Below are positions 60,606-64,000 of a stretch of 64,000 bases of DNA, in pieces. Under the pieces are notes generated by a model. It ran no database searches. It saw only the letters and a list, made by a program, of their open reading frames with translations, and was not told the DNA's origin. Every line of letters starts with the position of its first letter. Position 1 is the stretch's first letter. The DNA comes from Frankia sp. AgB1.9 (GTDB taxonomy: Bacteria; Actinomycetota; Actinomycetes; Frankiales; Frankiaceae): the NCBI RefSeq assembly GCF_016786355.1, contig NZ_JADWYX010000015.1:34056-98055 (forward strand), in the 5' to 3' direction. The position numbers were made by a program, and so were the translations under genes.

Positions 60606-61009
60606 GGCTAACTCCAGCCTGTTGGAGGGATCTGTGCGGTGGAGTCACCAAAGTCATGGGTCACGACCCAGGCTGCCTCATGTCCGTGGGGCATCGTTCG
60701 CGGCGGCATGCGACTGTCGTCGGGCGATGGTTGCAGTTGGGTAGTGCTGCCGTCCAGCGTCGGTTGTGTATGACGATGGAACGGGTGGCAGGAGTGTGCG
60801 GCGATCTACGCCAGGCTACGCCACCACACAGCGCCGACCGGGACCCGAGCCCGCGCGGCGCCCCCGGCCGGAACAGCCCTGGCCTGCTCAGGGATGCCGG
60901 TCCCGTGCGGGGCTCAATCCCGATCGGTTTCCTGTTCGTGCCCTGTGGACCGGGGCCAGGACCGGCGCGCGGTGGAGCCCGCAGGGCCGATGACGAGTAC
61001 GATGGCGGC
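60606..61009. other. Intergenic upstream of cold-shock gene 2
   Basis: About 400 bases with no gene seen. Bases 60706-61009 show decayed similarity to about 56828-57099, extending the duplication around the cold-shock genes. Confidence 0.5.
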
Positions 61010-61140
61010 GTTACCTGTTCTCCGCTGTGTGAGCGTCATGCATCGTCGAACGGAACGGCCGAGCGTGGAGCGATCTGCGGCCGGAGCGAGACCCGGGAGA
61101 CGAGAGACGTCAGCCGGGAAAGCTAGCAAGGAGAACGCTC
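61010..61140 (+). promoter_or_regulatory. Cold-shock leader 2
   Basis: Counterpart of the 57100-57230 leader: TACCTGTTCTCCGCTGTG, GAGCGTCATGCATCGTCGAA, and GCAAGGAGAACGCTC before the start. Confidence 0.72.
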
Positions 61141-61344
61141 GTGGCTCAGGGCGCTGTTAAGTGGTTCAACGCGGAAAAGGGTTTCGGCTTCATCTCCGTG
61201 GACGGGGGCGGCCCGGACGTGTTCGTCCACTTCTCCGCGATCGTGGCCGACGGCTACAAGTCGCTTGACGAGGGACAGACCGTGCAGTTCGAGATCGTGC
61301 AGGGCCAGAAGGGTCCGCAGGCTGAGAAGGTCATGCCTGTCTGA
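61141..61344 (+). CDS. cspA: Cold-shock protein (paralogue 2)
   Basis: 67 residues: [18 protein letters not shown]1 GFGFISV, RNP2 VFVHFSA. Near identical to the gene at 57231, changing at a handful of positions (T/A, LTDG/VADG, S/T, D/E, Q/M). GTG start after AAGGAG. Followed by its own terminator. Confidence 0.93.
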   Translation: MAQGAVKWFNAEKGFGFISVDGGGPDVFVHFSAIVADGYKSLDEGQTVQFEIVQGQKGPQAEKVMPV

Positions 61345-61364
61345 CGACACACAGACCTGAACGG

Positions 61365-61399
61365 AAAAGCGCGCGACCGGCTGGCCGCGCGCTTTTTTG
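61365..61399 (+). terminator. Intrinsic terminator of cold-shock gene 2
   Basis: AAAAGCGCGCGACC / GGCCGCGCGCTTTT pair (one mismatch) and continue into a T-run (CTTTTTTG). Position after the stop matches terminator 1. Confidence 0.9.
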
Positions 61400-61743
61400 T
61401 CCTACCCAGACCCAGAACGTCGGGCCTCCCTGGGCGACCGGCGGTATTTTTACGCGGTGTGATGCCGGATATAAGGTGACAAGCTGAGAGGCAGACACGT
61501 TAAGCAGCTATTCGAGCGCGTGTACCACCTTTCCGTCGTCACGCCCGCCTTGTCGGCGAAACTGCCGCCGCGGCGCGTCGCTGAGCCCTCCGCGTGCCCG
61601 AGGCCTGACTTCCGGGTAGCTTCCCGGGCCGAGACCTGGTCCTTCCGGAGCACGCCGACGCAGGCGGCCCTCCGCCCGCGCGACCGAGGGGGCGCGGCTG
61701 TGATCATTACGGGCCCGCCGGAGACGGCGCGGGTGAGGTGACC
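61400..61743. other. Intergenic before reductase gene
   Basis: About 340 bases. No gene or clear repeat; GTGAGGTGACC just before the GTG at 61744 is the ribosome-binding site. Confidence 0.45.
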
Positions 61744-62847
61744 GTGCGAACCGCCCCGTATCGGCTGGCGTCGAACGCCGCTTCGCTGTTGATGACTCCC
61801 CTGCGGCTGGACGACTTCGTCGAGCTCGTCAATCCGCTCTGGTCGCGCCGCCAGCTGTGGGGCCGGGTGCTGGCCGTGCGCCCGGAGACCACCGACGCCG
61901 CCACGCTGACGATCAGACCCGGGCGGGGCTGGCGGGAACACCGCGCCGGCCAGTACGTCGGGATCGCGGTCCAGGTGGCCGGAGTGTGGCGGCAGCGCAC
62001 GTACTCGGTGTCGTCCGCACCGGGCCGTCCGGACGGCTGCTTCGAGATCACGGTGAAGGCGGTCGACGGCGGCCGGGTGTCCGGCCAGCTCGTGTTCGGG
62101 GTGTCGCCAGGCACCGTCGTGCGCCTCGATTCGCCGGCCGGGGAGTTCGTACTACCGCGAACACTCCCCGAGCGGATTCTCTTCCTGACGGCCGGCAGCG
62201 GGATCACGCCGGTGATGTCGATGCTGCGCGATCTCGAACTGCGCGGCGAGATGCCCGACATCGTGATGCTGCACCTGGCCCGTTCCCGCGCCGATGTGAT
62301 CTTCGGTGCTGAGCTGCGCGGGCTCGCGGCTCGGCGTACGCCGCTACAGCTGCATGAGCACTACACCCGCCCGGGAGCGGACACCCCGGAGGCGGCCGAC
62401 CGCGAGCGCCCGCCGCTGGTGGAGCTGCTGGCGACCTGCCCGGACTGGGCGCGGCGATCGACCTGGGCGTGCGGGCCGTCCGGCCTGCTGGCCGCGGCCG
62501 AGACGCTGTGGCGCGAGACCGGCATCCCCGACCGGCTGCGCGTCGAGCGGTTCCGCCCGGCGCTCGCCGGTCTCGACGCCGGCACGGCTGCCGAGGGCAG
62601 CGTGCACTTCACCCGCAGCGGCCGCCGGGTGGCCACGGACGCGGCCACGCCACTGCTGTCCGCCGGCGAGCGTGCCGGGGTGTTGATGCCGAGCGGCTGC
62701 CAGATGGGTATCTGCCGCACGTGCGTCGTCCGGCTCGGCTCCGGCCAGGTCCGGGACCTGCGCACCGGTGTCGAGCACGGCGAACCCGGCGACTTCATCC
62801 AGACCTGTGTGTCGGCGGCTGCCGGCGACGTCGACATCGATCTTTAG
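61744..62847 (+). CDS. Ferredoxin reductase-type electron-transfer protein (desaturase partner)
   Basis: 367 residues. FAD domain with GQYVGIAVQVAG and RTYSVSS; NAD(P)H domain with FLTAGSGITPVMSMLRDL and TWACGPSG; a C-terminal plant-type [2Fe-2S] cluster with SGCQMGICRTC and a final Cys in FIQTCV. The fatty acid desaturase gene begins 25 bases later, so this is its reductase, as for Rv3230c/DesA3 in Mycobacterium. GTG at 61744 has GAGG five bases before; GTG at 61738 is possible. Confidence 0.9.
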   Translation: MRTAPYRLASNAASLLMTPLRLDDFVELVNPLWSRRQLWGRVLAVRPETTDAATLTIRPGRGWREHRAGQYVGIAVQVAGVWRQRTYSVSSAPGRPDGCFEITVKAVDGGRVSGQLVFGVSPGTVVRLDSPAGEFVLPRTLPERILFLTAGSGITPVMSMLRDLELRGEMPDIVMLHLARSRADVIFGAELRGLAARRTPLQLHEHYTRPGADTPEAADRERPPLVELLATCPDWARRSTWACGPSGLLAAAETLWRETGIPDRLRVERFRPALAGLDAGTAAEGSVHFTRSGRRVATDAATPLLSAGERAGVLMPSGCQMGICRTCVVRLGSGQVRDLRTGVEHGEPGDFIQTCVSAAAGDVDIDL

Positions 62848-62871
62848 TTCACCAGCACACAGGGAGGCACG

Positions 62872-64000
62872 TTGCCGGACAGACGCGAGATGACCGTGGC
62901 GGAAATCGAGGAGCTGGGCCACGAGCTCGACCAGCTTCGGGCCTCGGTGGTAGCCAGCCTCGGCGAGAATGACTCGCGCTACATCCGCAGGGTGATCGGC
63001 GCTCAGCGCCTCCTGGAGATCGGCGGGCGGATCACGATGTTCGCCGGCTTTCTGCCGCCGGCCTGGATCGCGGGCACCGCGATGCTGACGACGGCCAAGA
63101 TCCTCGACAACATGGAGATCGGCCACAACGTCCTGCATGGGCAATGGGACTGGATGGGCGATCCCAGGATCCAGTCCACCACCTGGGAATGGGACGCGGT
63201 GTCCCCGGCCGGCCACTGGCGCCAGGCGCACAACTACCGGCACCACACGTTCACGAACGTGCTCGGCAAGGACCGCGACATCGGCTTCGGCATCCTGCGG
63301 ATGACGCCGGGGCAGCGCTGGAACCCGATATACCTCGCGCAGCCGCTCTACAACCTCGGCCTCGCGGCGACGTTCGAGTGGGGCATCGCGATCTTCGACG
63401 TGGAGGTCGATCGCGCCTGGAACGGCGAGAAGACCTGGAAAGAGGCCCTCAGCCAGTTCGGCGCGGTGCTGCGCAAGGGCGGTCGGCAGGTCCTGAAGGA
63501 CTTCGTGGTATTCCCGGTCCTGGCCGGGCCGGCCTTCCTCCCGGTCTTTCTCGGCAACCTGACCGCGAACATCGTCCGTAACCTCTGGGCGCACACGATC
63601 ATTTTCTGCGGCCACTTCCCCGACGGCGTCGAGGTCTTCGCCGCCGAACAGGCCGAGAACGAGACCCGCGGCGAGTGGTACCTGCGCCAGATCCGCGGTT
63701 CGGCCAACATCGAGGGCCCCCCGCTCTTCCACCTCCTGAGCGGGAACCTCAGCCACCAGATCGAGCACCACCTCTTCCCCGACCTGCCCAGCAACCGCTA
63801 CTCCCAGATCGCCCCGCAGGTACGCGCGCTGTGTGAGCGGTACGGGATCCCCTACACGACGGGCTCACTCCCGAGGCAGGCCGCCAACGTCTGGAAGCGG
63901 GTCCTGCGGATGGCCCTGCCGGGGCCGGCCCCCCCGGGCGCCGCCGGGCCCGCCGCCGCCCCCCGGCCCCCCGGGGCGCCGCCCCCCGGGGCGGGGGCCC
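62872..64000 (+). CDS. Fatty acid (acyl-CoA) desaturase (3' end reaches window edge)
   Basis: At least 376 codons, no stop before base 64000. Membrane di-iron desaturase with three His boxes: GHNVLHG, HNYRHH and HQIEHHLFPDLPSNRY. N-terminal MTVAEIEELGHELDQL is preceded by TTG at 62872 (LPDRRE); AGGGAGG is four bases upstream, ATG at 62890 is the alternative. The last 28 codons are pure G/C and read as Pro/Ala/Gly, so the C-terminus shown is unreliable; KRVLRMALP marks the likely true end region. Confidence 0.9.
   Translation, partial: MPDRREMTVAEIEELGHELDQLRASVVASLGENDSRYIRRVIGAQRLLEIGGRITMFAGFLPPAWIAGTAMLTTAKILDNMEIGHNVLHGQWDWMGDPRIQSTTWEWDAVSPAGHWRQAHNYRHHTFTNVLGKDRDIGFGILRMTPGQRWNPIYLAQPLYNLGLAATFEWGIAIFDVEVDRAWNGEKTWKEALSQFGAVLRKGGRQVLKDFVVFPVLAGPAFLPVFLGNLTANIVRNLWAHTIIFCGHFPDGVEVFAAEQAENETRGEWYLRQIRGSANIEGPPLFHLLSGNLSHQIEHHLFPDLPSNRYSQIAPQVRALCERYGIPYTTGSLPRQAANVWKRVLRMALPGPAPPGAAGPAAAPRPPGAPPPGAGA
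63918..64000. other. 83 bases of pure G/C at window end
   Basis: No A or T after base 63917; long C and G runs alternate, such as CCCCCCGGGG. It lies in the desaturase coding frame without a stop. Looks like low-quality sequence, as at 33514-33606. Confidence 0.75.

Noticed and set aside
1..64000. tRNA, rRNA or riboswitch genes
   Set aside because: No cloverleaf, rRNA segment or recognisable riboswitch core found by eye; covariance-model searches would be needed to exclude small RNAs.

Overview
This 64 kb window is high-GC actinobacterial chromosomal DNA. Dense G/C-ending codons, GTG/TTG starts, a SigK/RskA-type sigma/anti-sigma pair, ergothioneine enzymes, a HelD-like helicase and several proline- or glycine-rich extensions point to a filamentous actinomycete. 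Frankiaceae (Frankia, Parafrankia or Pseudofrankia) is my best guess; it is inferred from gene content and style, and no rRNA or tRNA gene is present to confirm it. I see no phage, integrase, transposase, CRISPR array or plasmid gene. Almost every ORF over 300 codons reads as an ordinary chromosomal gene.

Layout. 1-6.3 kb: an APC-family permease cut by the left edge, a small membrane protein, a CorA-like metal transporter and a NarL-type sensor kinase with an acidic repeat extension. 6.3-16 kb: DUF3052 protein, amidohydrolase, Nudix hydrolase, thioredoxin, flavin-binding protein, VOC protein, methyltransferase, an M50-peptidase/SRPBCC fusion, and a monocistronic solute-binding lipoprotein with a clear promoter and terminator. 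16-31.5 kb: HelD/HelR-like RNA polymerase ATPase, VOC/AraC pair, ECF sigma with RskA-type anti-sigma, OmpR-type two-component system followed by a GT2-GtrA fusion and a GT39 membrane glycosyltransferase, then a divergent LysR/threonine dehydratase pair. 31.7-41.2 kb: acyl-CoA and ring-oxidation genes (MaoC, acyl-CoA dehydrogenase, CitE-like lyase, phosphodiesterase, amidohydrolase, SDR, Rieske oxygenase) with TatA and a Nei glycosylase.

41.2-44.7 kb: a TetR gene and a translationally coupled three-gene unit resembling dimethylamine monooxygenase (DmmA-like protein, PDR/VanB reductase, DUF3445 haem N-demethylase). It faces the Rieske oxygenase across a striking double palindrome that is very probably the TetR operator. 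45-51 kb: WS/DGAT-like acyltransferase, DapB-like dehydrogenase, SDR, FKBP, XRE-DUF5753 regulator and a DUF574-type methyltransferase. 51.2-55.7 kb: egtD and egtA without egtB/egtC, preceded by a radical SAM/SPASM enzyme whose start overlaps (ATGA) the end of a proline-rich protein carrying three copies of a PAPVYGGPP motif. This is the best candidate in the window for an undescribed peptide-modification system. 56-64 kb: two nearly identical cold-shock genes with duplicated leaders and terminators, an RHH-VOC-methyltransferase operon behind a perfect palindrome, a principal-type sigma factor, and an electron-transfer reductase/fatty acid desaturase pair reaching the right edge.

Non-coding structure includes a dispersed family of about 80 bp palindromes bounded by TTGATC/GATCAAG (37.2, 37.6 and 57.7 kb, with a related one at 55.9 kb), several tandem repeats, and two stretches of pure G/C (33.5 kb and the last 83 bases) that look like assembly artefacts rather than biology.
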